Positions 13,401 through 27,300 of a DNA stretch of 64,000 nt are shown one piece after another. Numbering within the stretch: position 1 is the stretch's first letter; each line of letters starts with the position of its first letter. The notes under the pieces are model-generated. The model was not told the origin of the DNA and did not search any database. It worked only from the letters and a program-made list of their open reading frames with translations. The translations under genes and the position numbers were made by a program. Source of the DNA: Trileptium ribeirensis (lineage: Eukaryota > Nematoda > Enoplea > Enoplida > Thoracostomopsidae); contig JASANE010025007.1 of assembly GCA_030248225.1 (NCBI GenBank), positions 18,125 through 82,124 on the forward strand. Reading direction: 5' to 3'.

Positions 13401-14950
13401 TACTCTGTAACACCATCGCTGCTCTTTGTCATACAGATAAGTATGCGTAATCCGATAGATATATTCCAAGACAAAGCTGTCTGAATTTTTGATCAGTAAT
13501 GGACTGAGCAAATTCAAGCCAAACAAAAATACTGCGTGAATTTCAGGTCAGGTTAGTGGTTTACGAATTATTTCCGGCATTCTATTTCAATGTTACTTCA
13601 CTGCCAAAGTATATACATTTCACCTGCCCATCCTCGTGCGGGTTTAAAGCTACATACCTTATCTCACCGTGGATCAAGAGAATTCACAAAATTACGTATT
13701 CGTTAAAATTTAGTGAAATTGACGTCTGTCGTTTTTTTATGCTGATGTTTCAAAAATCTGGCTCGTCGTATAAATATTTTCATTCAACTTTTTAAGCGTT
13801 AACTCTTCGCATAACAACCGCCGTTGATTATATAAGTGATATGAAAGGCAGAAAACGTATATGAAGTTTCATGTATCGGTCAGAGAGATAAGATATGGGA
13901 ACGGTATATATATTTTTACCAAAAATCCATGCATGAGTAACATGGGACGGACACTGATATATGCTTTCAAACACAACTTATCAAAATTGCTCGCATGCAT
14001 TCAAAAACGAAAACAAAGCGACACTACGAGAACGGGCATTGTGAGCGGTCCTGTATTTCATTTCAATGCAATATATTGTAATGCTTCGTACTTCAGCCAA
14101 AATTTCCCGCAATCCGGGTTATGACCTCGATGATAAAAACCGCAAAACAGAGTACCAGTTTAACCAGTGCAAATAGCAACATGTAAAGTGACTAAATACG
14201 TACGAGTTTTATATATGTTTTTAACATTTATCCCAGTGGTTTTTGTAGATAAGTTTTTTTATTTTATTACACTAAAAAGTGGCATGTATTGTGAATGAAA
14301 TATTAAAAACAAATTTTAATTAATCATAACTGTGCAATACTAAAAGAAACCCTGGCCTGAAGATAAAATAATTTGGCATTTTGTTAACAGTTTGCTCGAA
14401 TCTATCGTTTTATAATTATTTAGGCTCCTGCTTGAAGAATAATATTTAGAGAACACGGCTCGTATTTCGGTAACTTTAATTCGCTGAAAATTTGTGCGCT
14501 GCGATTATGAGTTGCGCTTCGTCTAAGGTTAATCGTCACCAGATTTTTGTACGTAATATTTTCCGTCACAATTGTACAACTAAAGCATCGCTTTATCTAC
14601 AAAACCACTTTGAAGCAAAAGGTTAAAATAGCCATTTAACCGATTGAAACAAAAAATGATAACATTGTCATACACTTTGACAAGGCTTTTACGCAGTTAT
14701 CGCTGAAATTTCCGCACCAGATTTGCGATTGGGATATGCTACAAACTAGATGCTGCGCTGAGACCTTTGGATTTAGCGCCATTGCTTTTGAATGATAGTT
14801 TGCCAGATTAAACCTGAATATTTGCGGATTCAGCTATATCCAAAGTTTAGTCGCTACTAGGAAAATGTTGACTATATAGTATGCCAATTATAAGTACATC
14901 CACTGCAAAAATTTAAATAAAATACCACTAATCATATTGAAGCTATAGTT
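7410..14950. other. Intergenic AT-rich DNA, no supported gene
   Basis: Open frames of up to about 140 codons occur (for example 9834-10172 and 12056-12484). None has recognisable motifs, a plausible splice context or a composition different from the surroundings. AT-rich simple-sequence patches lie near 11,840-11,960 and 12,540-12,590. Confidence 0.45.
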
Positions 14951-14954
14951 AAAA

Positions 14955-15170
14955 CCGCGATACCGGGGAGGTCGTCGGGGTGTGGGAAGTAAATTTTCTG
15001 AAAATTTTTAAGAACTCAAAATGTTTCTTCTTGATTTCTGCCAATTAGCGATAAATTTTCATTAATTTCCCCTATTTGTTACAATTTTATCCCAATTTTT
15101 GCCATTTTCCACTCTATTTTTGCCAACTCGTGACAATAGTATTGTTATATACTACTAATATAATTGGGAA
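14955..15170 (+). repeat. One-ended copy of the inverted-repeat element seen at 43.4 kb
   Basis: The stretch carries a G-rich start (ACCGGGGAGGTCGTCGGGG) and then a CTGAAAATTTTTAAGAACTC-like block. After that come repeated variants of TTTGCCAATTT and CCCAATTTTTGCC. The same order occurs in the left half of the element at 43,383-44,076. The opposite end is not seen before the tandem array starts, so this copy looks truncated. Confidence 0.5.
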
Positions 15171-15224
15171 TTGTTACATCATTTGCTCTCTGCAATCAGT
15201 AAGCTTGCCCTAATCGACACACCA

Positions 15225-16165
15225 CGCACCGACTAAATAATATAATACGAAATATAGATAACCAGCGAGTTGACGATAAAGGTTAGCTGAATTTATTTGG
15301 TTGTAGGAACAACATCGTACTAGCACAATGTGACATATTTAACGCCCAAAATTATGCGTGCCTCGACTAAATAGTTTATTAGTAAATAAAGATAAGCATT
15401 TCGTCATTTGATCTTAAAGGATTGCTGAATATATTTGCTTGTAGAAACAACATTGTACCAGAACAATGTGACATATTTAACGCCCATAATTATGCGTGCA
15501 TCAAGTAAATAGTATATTGACAAATAAAGATAAGCAGCGAATTGACGTTAAAGGTTAGCTGAATATAATTGCTTGTGGGAACAACCTCGTACCTCTGCAT
15601 TGTGACAGATTTACGCCCATATCATGCGTGCCTCCACTAAATAGTTTATTAGCAAATAAAATAAGCAGTTCGTCATTTGATCATAAAGGATTGCTGAATA
15701 TATTTGCTTGTAGAAACAACATCGTACCAGCACAATGTGACATATTTAACGCCCATAATTATGCGTGGTTCGACTAAATAGTATATTAGCAAATAAAGAT
15801 AAGCAGCGAATTGACGTTAAAGGTTAGCTGAATATATTTGCTTGTAGAAACAACCTCGTACCCCCGCATTGTGACAGATGTACGCCCATATTACGCGTGC
15901 TTCGACTAAATAGTATTTAGCAAATAAAGATAAGCAGCGAGTTGACGTTAACGGATAGCTGAATATATTTGCTTGTAGAAACAACCCCGTACCCCCGCAT
16001 TGTCACAGATTTACGCTCATATTATGCATGCTTCGACTAAATAGTATATTAGCAAATAAAGATAAGCAGCGAGTTGACGTTAAAGATTAGCTGAATATAA
16101 TTTCTCGTAGAAACAACCTCGCACCACCACACTGTGACAGATTTACGCCCGGAATTATGACTTGT
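15225..16165 (+). repeat. Tandem array, about seven units of 131-137 bp
   Basis: The unit landmark (T/A)GCTGAAT recurs at about 15284, 15421, 15555, 15690, 15823, 15954 and 16085. Each unit also carries GACTAAATAGT, AAATAAAGATAAGCA and TTACGCCCAT-like blocks. Units 2 and 4 share CGTCATTTGATC and ACATCGTACCAG. The others share TTGACGTTAAAGG and CTCGTACC. This suggests an older dimeric repeat unit. No open frame runs through the array. Confidence 0.9.
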
Positions 16166-16169
16166 AGTT

Positions 16170-17405
16170 ATATACGCCTATAATTGTACCTTTGGTGAGT
16201 GAAGAAACAGTTAAAAAGTATTTTTAACCGCTCATAAATAGTTTATCTGATGCTTCTATCCCAATCCGCAATATCTGTGAAAAACAAACCAAAAATCATG
16301 AGTAACTGTTTCCACTGATTGGTAGATGTACTTTTAACGGACCAGATTGAAGCGGAATTATTCCTTTTCTCGCAGAATGACCGTTTAGTAATATGCTTTT
16401 TCACAGTATAGGAGTATATATATGGTTTATACTTTTGTGTAAAAGCGTTTCTCCTACTGGTACACCAGAAATTGCCTATGTTTCGAGCTAGCTGTGATGC
16501 CCTTAACGCCAGATGCAAACTTTAAAAATCTTTTAGAATTCTTGCGGTTGATGAGAAGGACCTAGAACCCGACCCTCAAGCTTGCAAGACTGGCACACTG
16601 CCATTATAACACAGTCTTCTACCAACTTGTGTTATATCTACGCTAGCAATTGTGATCCACAAACCTAGTTGCGCTGACTGCCAGATTACCAGTTTGCGTT
16701 TGTTTAATATATATTTGTTTGTTCGTGTTTGATGATAAATATAAAAAAATCTTAAGAATATGATATGGTTAAAATGGACATTTCTTGAACATCTTCGCTG
16801 GGCAGTTATCATAATTAACAATGTATGTTCCAAATTATTATTGCAAACTCTACGAGCTAGCGGAATATTGCCTGGTTGAAGAGATCTTACAATTTAAGTT
16901 ATTTTTCAATCAAATCAACCAAGTTTATTAATGAATCGCTCCCTAGTAACCGGAAACTTAGCGAAACGAGTTTTGCGCGGGCGTTAATGGCCATCATAGC
17001 TAGTTCGAACCTGAGGCTATGCTTACCAGCTGTCGGTGTACTAGTAAAAACAAAATATAAAACCCAATTTAGAAAAATATACATCATATATCAACATAGT
17101 ACATTAATGAACTGATATTAGACCGAAAAAAGCATCATTTCACTTACATCCGGTCATTAACAACTAAAAAATGAGAACAAAGATCAAGAATCTGGTAATT
17201 GTCTCCTTGGAATGCACGATTACGGTGCGGTTCACACTTCAAAGATTTTGATTTTGATCAAAATTTGATCAAAATCATTTGACCAAAATTTACTGTAAGG
17301 GGCAAAATATGGCAAATAAGCCTGCTTAAACGGTAGGTATGTCATTGAAATTAAAAAAGAATGATCAACGCCCGTATATCATATACGCCGCTGGGTTAGG
17401 GAAAT
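16170..17405. other. Intergenic DNA, no supported gene
   Basis: Only short unrelated open frames are present. A small palindromic patch of TTTTGATCAAAATTTGATCA type lies at about 17250-17280. Confidence 0.4.
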
Positions 17406-17410
17406 TTATT

Positions 17411-17735
17411 CAGACTTAAACCAATAAGTTCAAAGGATCATCAAAGCACACATAATAGCGTGGTTCTACATCATTCGGATAGAATTTAGGATTTTACTTT
17501 CTTAATATCAAATACGCCCGGATGTATAAATTACACACCAAACCACCCAGCATTGTAGTAAGTTTTCTAATCAGACTTCCAACAATGAGTTCAAAGGATC
17601 AACATAGCACGCATAATAGCATTGTTCTACATCATTCGGATAGAATTTAAGATTGTATTTTCTTAATACGATCAGATGTATAAATTACACACCAAACCAC
17701 CCAGCATTGCAATCAGAGTTCTAATTGGACAGCTC
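17411..17735 (+). repeat. Direct duplication of a unit of about 161 bp
   Basis: Two similar units begin with TCAGACTT (about 17410 and 17571). Both share TCTACATCATTCGGATAGAA, GATGTATAAATTACACACCA and CACCCAGCATTG. The second unit lacks about 10 bp relative to the first near ATACGCCCGG. No coding content is visible. Confidence 0.85.
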
Positions 17736-17739
17736 TGGG

Positions 17740-20115
17740 TGTAAACGCTATAGACAAATTAACCTCAAAATCTTTGTAATATGTCCTGCTTTATTTTGAA
17801 TTATTCGTTCACATGTTATAAAAATATTATTGTAGGATGGTGTTTAGCAAAGAGGCCTTTGGTTCAACTCGACAGCATGAACTCACTACTTTAAGAAATT
17901 TTTTTGCTGTAATTTTCATTCCATTTTATAATTGTTATAAATTTAACTCTTCTTAACTTGGCAAGAATCGCAAAACCTGAAATTTGCAGTGAATTCAAAT
18001 ATTTACCTCAATTTTATAAAACACTGCCCTGTTATATTTTAGACAGCCCTGATATGTTTTGCTTTTTTCAATCATTTATTTTACATTTATTTTAACTGGT
18101 GTCTCCCAATTTAACATACAGCTATACATTATATCAACATAATATAGTTTCAGATTTTGTGAAGTAATTCATATAGAAGCTGCCAAACCAGATCATCGTC
18201 TTAAACGGCTTGGTTAGACATTAAAATAGCTTTTTAGCCTTATAATAACAATTATTAAAAATCCAAAATCATTTGTGAGCGGGACTAAAGTTCTATAGTC
18301 TAGAATTCGCGCTGTAACTAGTTTCAAGAAATTTGAACTTTATTTTTTCAACTTGAATGTCTTGCACATCAGCACTGTTTTCATCACTTAGTTCTGCTAA
18401 ATACTTATTAATCTTTACTAACGCAGCAGCTATTGTAACAAGCGACATCAGCTATGGAAGCTCGTGGCAATAGGAAAACATGTCGTACATTCTTGACAAA
18501 TATCCATTGTGAAGACGCCGAATATTTTCTTCTCGAAGTGGTCGAATTTCTAGTCTATCCTTCGTCGTTTTCGCCGTTTAAGGTCTGCTAGTCTTTGCAA
18601 ATGTTTGTCTGAAAACGGGTAAGATGTTTTAATTTTTTTTTGATAATTCTTTAATTTGCTTCAGTCTTAGAGTGTTGCTTATTTGTGTTATATTTTTGTA
18701 AACTCTATATATATTTTTGTGGACAATATGTATAAAATGTTTCCTTGAACTTCAATAAAAATATGTAAGTGCCACGATTGGTTCTGTGGTGTCCACTACA
18801 ATTTCATTACCCAAATGTTTTTGAAGATATTACCTTGTATAATTGCTTTAAAGCAAATTTGTTTTAAAATTTATTGCTACAAAAATTTGAACGCTAAGTT
18901 ATATGTTTTAAAATTCTTTGCTTATATGCTGCCTAAAAGTAATTTGGGGTAATGTCCAGATAATTTTGCAGAGATATATTAAACATGATTTGTGATTTCC
19001 TGAAGGATGAGTGATAAAAAAGCAATGCACCATTAAATGTGTCATTTGAAATTTTGACTGGAAAACCATCAATAATAAGTTAAACTTATGTCCGAAACGT
19101 CAACCTACGCTAAATAGTTGAAACTTAACAAAAAATGCCCTAGAAAGTGACATTTTCAAAATTTTGGCAAATTGCGTGTTTGGAGAGAACGACGGATTTA
19201 TCGGGTCATCTAATCTACTTAACACGTTGGTATGGTTATTTTAAGCCCACATTGAAAGTCGTTTACCTATGGGATGCTAAAATGCTAATTTTGGCACAAG
19301 ATAGCCGATTTTGCAAATTCTCAACTACGGAGGGTGCAAATGCGGGTTTATAGGTTTTCAGCTTTGCTGAATGCGGCACCAGTAATGGTGTTTGCGTGTT
19401 ATGCGCCAACTAGAGCCCGCAGAGTGAAATAATGACGTTTCAGATTCTCAATTATTAAAAATTATGATTTATAAAGTTTTTCGCCATTTTGGCCATTGGA
19501 AAAACAAAAAAGGGTCATGCTCAAAAAAGGGTCCTGCTCGTTAGGTGATGAAACTGACCGTAGCGTTACCACTAATGTATTGCCAGTTAATTATTGCAAT
19601 TGTGTAACTTTAAAAGGGGCTCAAGATGCACCATTTGGAATATTTCAATACTCATTGAGCACTGATTAGCCGCACTTGATCTGTTTCTCATTGCTGCACG
19701 ACTACGTCGGATTCTGTCCGAAAAGTTTTTTTTTGCATTTAATTATTTAATTTATTTAGTTAGCAGCTAAATCATCTCTATAAGTTACGAGATGACCCTT
19801 CAATTTAAATTACCCAATATAGCATATGAGGTTCGCCGAGTATTTATGCTAACCTATTCTCAAACTGCTCATTTTTAACGCCCATAACAGGGGCAGAGCA
19901 GCAAATTGCGCAATCATGCAATTTTGCGTGTGAATGAAATTTTGAACACACTTATCGGAGTACCATATATCCCTCGTTTTGCGTTGCCAAGTGCCTACTG
20001 TTAGGGGATCTGCTGCGACCCTGGTTCACGGAATATAATTTATGGCTTAATATTTACAGTAGTTTCGGGGTCGGGTATTTAAATTTGCTAGAATTTTGTA
20101 GTTCGTTGCATTAAA
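17740..20115. other. Intergenic AT-rich DNA, no supported gene
   Basis: Nothing beyond AT-rich sequence is visible. A short local duplication (AAAAAAGGGTC) occurs at about 19505-19535. Confidence 0.4.
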
Positions 20116-20119
20116 ATAC

Positions 20120-20280
20120 AATTTAAACTCCTTAACCTTTTAGCGCAGAGAGTCTCATATTTGTAACTGCGTACATTGCGAAGCGAGCTAGTCGAGGTTA
20201 TTGTGACGCCTGCTTTTGCAAGCGCGTTGTTATTCGCTCGCGTAAAGAGGTTCCTTGAGGTGTGAGGTCCCTCCTTCATT
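20120..20280 (+). repeat. Partial SINE-like head fragment
   Basis: GCGCGTTGTTATTCGCTCGCG and the following AGGTTCCTTGAGG match the head block of the 6.85-7.40 kb family read on the plus strand. The tRNA-like centre and tail are missing. Confidence 0.45.
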
Positions 20281-20439
20281 ACGTAGTTGTTAGTGTATGA
20301 AGTCCCCAGTTATACCATCTGGACTCAACCCGTTGCTGAGGCAAATTTTGTTTCAGATTGCTCAAAATACGCATTAGATTTGGAAAGAAAGGGTTAATGA
20401 AAATTCTAGCTCAATATTTTTGCGAATAAATTAAAACAT

Positions 20440-20725
20440 TTGTCACAGCGTACTTAGCGAAATGATTTGCTAACCGAGTTCGTCGTGTGGCATGCTGTTC
20501 TGCGTGTGTTTTTATTGCCTCGATTTGCGAGATTTTTTAAAGAACCGCGCAACAGCTCCTAAATAGCATAGTGGTCATAGTACATGGCTTGCAGCCAAAC
20601 GATACTAGCTCGTGCCGTTGCTGCGGGAATAGATTGTTAATCATTGTGGTAAGCACGAGATAATATTTGCTGGAAAAAATTAAATTAACTTTGCATTTTA
20701 TTTTAGGTATTGTGCAACTACAGAT
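20440..20725 (+). repeat. SINE-like copy with tRNA-like centre
   Basis: The plus strand carries a head, AAGAACCGCGCAACAGCTCC and then TAGCATAGTGGTCATAGTAC, which reads like a tRNA A-box and D-arm. The sequence around GGCTTGCAGCC would fall in the anticodon arm. The 3' half is degenerate, so it is not a functional tRNA. It lies about 320 bp before the acid phosphatase start codon. Confidence 0.55.
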
Positions 20726-21042
20726 CACAATCTATCCAAACTTTCCAAAAATCACAAACTACACTATCCCTCTATTACCATCTATTTACCTGTTCCTGTT
20801 CCAAATTTGTTAGTTTGCCTTTGAACAATGCTTGATTTACGTACCTTATGTTCTACTGCTGATTATTGTCATATAATATATATTCGTGTCTAATTAGTTA
20901 ATGCATTAATAAAATTAAAACAACTTACACTAAATATTTTCCTAGTTTCTGCTACAACCATATTTTCATTTGTCTCTCTTTGTCTTGCTAAAACATTTAT
21001 AAATTTATCTCCTATAAGCAAATCAGTTTTATTATCAGAATC

Positions 21043-21303
21043 ATGGCTGGATCAAAATCATTCCATCTCCCAACTCTTCTGTCGTTCATAGTTCTCGTTT
21101 GTCCAACCCGCAATTTCATGTCTTATGAGCTCATAAGTTATTTACCGCTCGATGTCACCCCATCAATTTCCCATCATGTCGAATCCCTGGAGCCCAGCCT
21201 TATTCGCCGTTCTGAATCCGACGCAGTCACCATTGGTAACATCCAATTCGGCCAGACCAACCACACGCAAGCATGGGAGAGTAGGCTGAGATTCGTTGCT
21301 GTG
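21043..21303 (+). CDS. Acid phosphatase exon 1 (signal peptide and N-terminus)
   Basis: Codes residues 1-87 and ends phase 0 at a GTAAGT donor. A basic and hydrophobic start fits a secretory signal. The last residues, LRFVAV, join directly to VFRHGDRSP of exon 2 and give the family's first beta strand. The stretch between signal peptide and core is longer than in the mammalian enzymes. Confidence 0.85.
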
Positions 21304-24300
21304 GTAAGTTTCGTGCCGTTTGTTTAGCTATTCTTGTAGTACTTTACCCAGTGACGACTTCACAGGAGTATCCTGCTGCTGCTGAGTGTTTAGCATGGTG
21401 GATACGTACATTAACTAAGCAATAAATCTATGATCCTTTTTCAGTTATGACAAGTGGTGACATGGGTTTGATTGCTGGACCAGATATGTTTTAAAAATAG
21501 ATATCGACGAAGGGTCATCATTTGGAGATAGCGGTTACGAAACGAGAAAATTTAATACAATGTTGTTTGTCATTATCACTGAATATATTAAATTAGATTT
21601 ATTGTATGCTAGATCATTGTGTTACGAGGCTGTTGTAAAACATTGTTTTGTAACAGGGGCAACTTAGAAGTTGTATTAGTCGAAGGTAGTTGTTTTAAAA
21701 TTGCTTGCAATCATCGACTAGAACAGACAGATATAAATTATTTGCCTTACTCATTCAGTTTGCCAGCAATGCTTGAGGAACTCATTTCGGATTATGTCGT
21801 TGCAGCTCTTAAGTTGGCAAGAGTTAAAATCACTTGGTGAATATTTTAATTTTTTAAACTTTTGAAATCAACATACTTGTACTATAACTCTGTCATGTAT
21901 TAATATATTTACATGTAGCATACCCAATATCCCTTTCATACTTGAGAGTGTAATGGCATCAACAGAACCACATATTTAAAACCAAAATCGTGTACATTAT
22001 GCAGCTGCCATTAAAAAACTTAGCATTGATTGGTTCAATTGACGTCGGTGGTACCAATTAGAACAAATGCCTACAGCTTCCGAAACATCTTTCCGCCAAG
22101 GACAAGGAGCCTGAAGCTTTTTTTTGGATCATAATTGCTGTTTTGTTGTAACTTTTACTGCGATCATCATCTATTACTTGGAAATATCTAGTTTGCACTA
22201 TGATAAAACGGTCACCGTACATGTGTCCTGGCATGTGGCATGGTGGAACACGTATACTGGTGGCTTTATACCGTTGTCATTGTTTATAGCGCAATATCTT
22301 GACGTTGAATTCACTCTATTTGTGACATATTCCGACAGAGCTTCTGCGCGCTTTTAAACCGTTTACTTATTGCAGAAAGTGGTGTAATATAGTAAGAATA
22401 TCACAGTATTTGTCATTATTAGACACGTTTTGAGAACTGCTTATCTTGCCATGACAAGGATTACTACATTCATACAAAATCAATTGACGTTAAGTTTCTG
22501 ATTGCATCACTTAGCCCAAATACCTATGAAGTGCCAGACGTACCAATTTCGCAAAGCACACTACCATTCGTTTCACCAGGCCGATGGTACGGTGGCTAGC
22601 ACATCTGCTGCGGGTTTAGAATGTGATCGCTTCTACCTGTGTCAACGGGCGTAGACAAGTAGGCCCTAATGGACCTAGACTCCTCTAAACCATGATTAGT
22701 AGTAGAAACTCTAAACTAAAGATACGGACAACGGCCATTAGCAACTACAAGGTCCCTCTAAATCATCAGGCCCCTCCGAAACGTTGTCCCTGGCATCGCC
22801 TGTGCCAGTGTCTATTTGCGGGGCCTAGGTGCCATCGTTGGTTCACTGGCAAACAAATGATTTTATTTTTAATTCATAACGGTAGTGATATTTTTATATT
22901 ATTATTTTTTAAAATAACTAATATTCGAGCTAGAATTGAAACTTTACATAAAATTAGGACTAATTTTTGCAATGCTGACATTGACTGTGGTTTCTGGTTG
23001 AATGAAAAGAAACACTAAACTCAAACATAATTTTCATTGGTTGAACAGTTAAATTAATAACTTGTTCATATTCGGAACTAAATAAAATAAATAAAATCAC
23101 ACATTTGATTAATATTTATTACTAATGGTGTTGGTATTTTAGGTATTCCGCCACGGTGATCGTAGCCCTGGCCGAATTATACCGATGGAAAACTATTCAG
23201 CCGATTATTGGCCCGAAGGATTCAAAAAGTTGACCCCGGTAAAACTGCACACCAGTTCATAATTTGTTTAAAAATTCAAGAACGCTTCGTAACTCAAAAA
23301 TTCATTGTGGTTCTACAAGATTTGTTAAATTTAAATTTTTAAATTGGGTAAAGATCAAGATTAACATTCGCTCAAGATTAATAGAATGCCACGATCAAAC
23401 TCCTTTCCCGACATTCAAAAATGGAAGAGACAATAGTGTCATTCTCGACGCTTTCACTTATTATTTCACACATTCAGAATTTGACATAAGATTTTAATCA
23501 AAATTTTAACAAAATTAATCAGAATTTTCTCTTATCTATTTGCCTGTTTCTAAATTTTACATTTATTCAAATTTTGGAAAAATAAAACTTTTTCAGAAAG
23601 AATGAAAATCTTTATAACAAACCAAAGTGCGTATTCAAATTTTTAAGTAGATATCGCGATTTACCAAATTTTTCCATCCTAAATTGCAGCCAAATTTTGT
23701 TAAAAGCTTGTTCGAATTTTAAGATAACAATGACAATGTATGGATGCTATTTTACTGTAAATTAACTTGATACTTCGGTAGGACAGCTGTGTCTACACTG
23801 AACTGCTTTATACAACTAGTCGAAAAACAGTATAATGTACAGTTCTCCTGAAAACTTAACATGCAACTGGGATAAAATGAGTAGCATAGATATTCCTACA
23901 AGCACGCACTATATAATTATGGCAAAATCGAGGCAACCAACCCATTTTGACAGTTGATAGTAGACCTCTGAATATAAATGATGGGTTCTTCTCCAGTGTT
24001 CCCTTCTGCTGAAGAGATACATGGATTTTTGGTGTCCTGCTCAACTGGACAAGGCATAATCAAACTGGAATAGGCAAGACGCGGTTATAGATAGGGAATG
24101 TAATTTTTCTCTAAGTAGATTGATTGATTAAGTTTAAATTTTAAAAATATTTGTGAGTGACCGTGATACACGAATAACGCTAAATTTATGCGTAACCAGT
24201 AAATTCAGACATCAACCAGAAATAGTGGTCAGATCGGTTCACTTAATACGAATCTACATATCACAAGGGCAAAATTTTAGAGAGATTTCGGTTCAAAATT

Positions 24301-27300
24301 TTCACTTTTAACCAGTAAACCCTATGCAGTCAGTAATGTGGAGTTGTTGTTAGTAAAAGATGTGTGCCGTGTACAGTTTTATACAATACTCAAATTCGAG
24401 CCAAATGGGTCCATGTTATAAATGAAAAGGCCAAAGATAGCGCTGATTTTAGCCCAAAATATCTCCTATGAATCAGTACTCCCCCGCAACAAACACTGCA
24501 GAAGAAATATATGCAATATATTTTTGCCACATATGGTCATATTTTTTGTGAAAATTTTAAATCGCAGCACCTATTTTCAAGTTAACACTGTTCTAGTATA
24601 GTAAGCATATTACTTTATCCAATCATTGAAAAAGAATATATGTGGTGTTGTGGTGCAGTTGTGAGAGCGCGGGTCTCAGAATCATGAGTCTGCTTGTTTC
24701 AGACCTCTTGTATGCACAATCCTCTTGGGCAAGAGTCCACGGCAGCATTGCTGCAGGGTACCCACCTCAAAATGCATAAGAGCTCGCTTGGAAGTTAAAC
24801 AGAGGTTTCTTTTCGGAACTGGCACCCGCTCAAGGCTTGCATTTCGGCTGACCTGGTTACAATTCCCGCGAAACAGGAGATCAACACCCGCTCCTAAAGT
24901 ATGATTTGGCGACCTTTAATACCTAATAATAATTCTCAAGTTACAAATGATCACATCTAAATTTGAGTTGAATTTGGCATGAAAAAGGGGTTATTCAATC
25001 AGAACTCCGTAACGGGTACAGTTACAGACAAATGTAGATGCGAGCGTATGCTAAGCTCTAAACACATCAAATAGGAAAAACAGACAAATCCATTTATCTG
25101 TTTCTAAATTAAAGTTGTTGAAATATAATCGTGTTCTTTTCGTGCAACCAAGAAACTGCCTATGTAATTAATTTAGGTTAAACTTTTGGGTTTAAACAAA
25201 TTTAGCAACAAAATTTAAACATTTTAATTAAATTATAATTAAACAGAGCAGCTAGTAGACGGTATACCTACGGCTCGATGAGTTGTCAAGTCATCGACAT
25301 TTATGCGAAGTCGGGTGTCGATGGCTGCTTCCGTTGTGGACTTTACTTTGAATATTCCATTTTTGAATTAATGTTTGCTAGGACAGTACGGTAATTATTG
25401 ACCGTTTTACCCTTGGCGATAAGACATCGCAAGTATCATAGCTTTCTGACTGGCAATGTGGTGCTAAAATCGCATAAGTTCAATCCGATTTGAAATTTAA
25501 CACCGTAATTCAAAATTTATTCGGTCAGTTTGTACTTAACTCCTGTATGAGAAAACTCTAATTCAGGTGATAAAGCTGTATCAAGTCTACCGAAAAACGT
25601 ATTCGGGTCTTTGATTAGAATCTTTTATAGCCTGATCCTAGATCCTAAGCCTAAGCTTAGATATATAGACTTAGGCTTAGCTTTTAGTTTTGGATTCTAA
25701 GAAAATATTTTTATTCTACACCACCGTAGAATTCTTTCATTATATGCTTCTTTAAATGGCCCAGTAAGTTCCAAAAGATTCCTCCATGAATGAAGGATCT
25801 ATCGATAAAGTTAATTTTTAAGATTAAGTGGTTGATACTATTATTAAAAATATTCTTCTTCTTGGAAAAATGTGCTAAGCTTTGTTTTCATATTTTAGTT
25901 GTTAAATAGCTTCTGTCTGTTTTTAGCTTGGTATACAACAAACTTATGCCTTGGGACAATATCTGCGACGCCAATATGGCTCTATACTTGGAGAAATCTA
26001 CAACGAATCTAGGGTAAAATTCTGCAATTAAAAATCATGTTAACGTAATTAGTTGCTCATCCGGAACTGCTGGTGTTTGCAGGGGCTTAATAGCTGTATT
26101 TGGCTTGTTTGGTTTGTCATAAATGTCAAAATAAATTGTGACATGGCTAGGGTGTTCTCGTGAAATGTAAAATCATAGGTATTTTTGATTTCGTAAGAAG
26201 TCGTCGTGCAATCGCTTTTAATCAACGAAGCCTAGCACGTGTTATGAAACTCTAAAGCCTACAGTTGTTCAACAACAAACAATTACGTTTCAAACCATTG
26301 AACTAAATTCGATGGTGCACGATTGTCCTCATAGTATTGTTCGCTCGCGCTGCAGAGAGATTTAAGGATGCGAACAATTGCTTCAACTAGTGAGCGTAAT
26401 TTTCTTGCTAGCATTTAGTGTTCGATACCTCGCAGCCACCAATAGTCATTCATCGATACTAGAAATGTAAATTAATTCAAGACGTAAGGTCTTAAGTTGT
26501 TAATGTGTGTACTTAACGATAATTGACAATATAGCGTTCATCCAATGATTTAACATTACGTAAATTGAACACACACATGAAGTGAAATTTAAATGCTAAA
26601 TGGTTGCTATATACGCCGCAGCTGTGCCTGTCTCCGGTTGCCTAGATTTAGGCCATTCGATAAAAAGTGACATTACCGCAATAAGTCATTTTCGACGTAA
26701 ACTGATTAAGTTGCCGGATTTTCGGAAGGAGGAGATACACCAACCCGGAGTGGGACGCCCAACGCTACAGTGGACAATTGAACTCCGTCCCATCTGCGTC
26801 AGTGGGCGAATTGTAGATAATGAGCTAGGAATATGGCAAGTACGTAAATTGCAGTATATACATTATCTCAAAGCATTTTGAAAAGGTTGGCATACGAACA
26901 ATCATCATTTTATGGTTCTTCAATCGGTTCAGATTTTGAACCCACATCAAACCGTGTTCGGCTCTGTTATCTTGCGGAAAATATTGACGAACATTAGTGG
27001 AAAATTTTGTCCGCAACTAGCGTATAAACGTTATTTCAACTGCAGCAATCATTACTAACAGTTGGCTTTTTCCACGGCTAAATATATATACTTATCACCT
27101 TGATCTGCTGATTCTCAATCGCCATAAAAAATATGAAAAAATAATAAAACTAAAAACCATAATCTAATGTCTTACTGCCTAGCTGTGTAACAAATATGCC
27201 ACTGTATTAACTGCTGCAAAACATAATTATATTGAAAACGATTAGAAATTCGTTAAGGGCATACATACCGAAGCAGGACACCCATGCCCAGGCCCATTCC

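Noticed and set aside
15225..16165. CRISPR array
   Set aside because: The repeats are contiguous 131-137 bp units without unique spacers, in a eukaryotic context.
20560..20640. A functional tRNA gene
   Set aside because: The D-arm-like part is good, but the acceptor stem and T-arm do not pair, and the sequence belongs to a dispersed repeat family.
22560..22860. Another SINE or an extra acid phosphatase exon in intron 1
   Set aside because: The stretch is richer in G+C, but I find no convincing A/B box pair, and exons 1 and 2 already join in frame without it.
26600..26881. Extra acid phosphatase exon in intron 3
   Set aside because: The frame is protein-like in part, but it has no family similarity, and exons 3 and 4 join in phase at conserved motifs.
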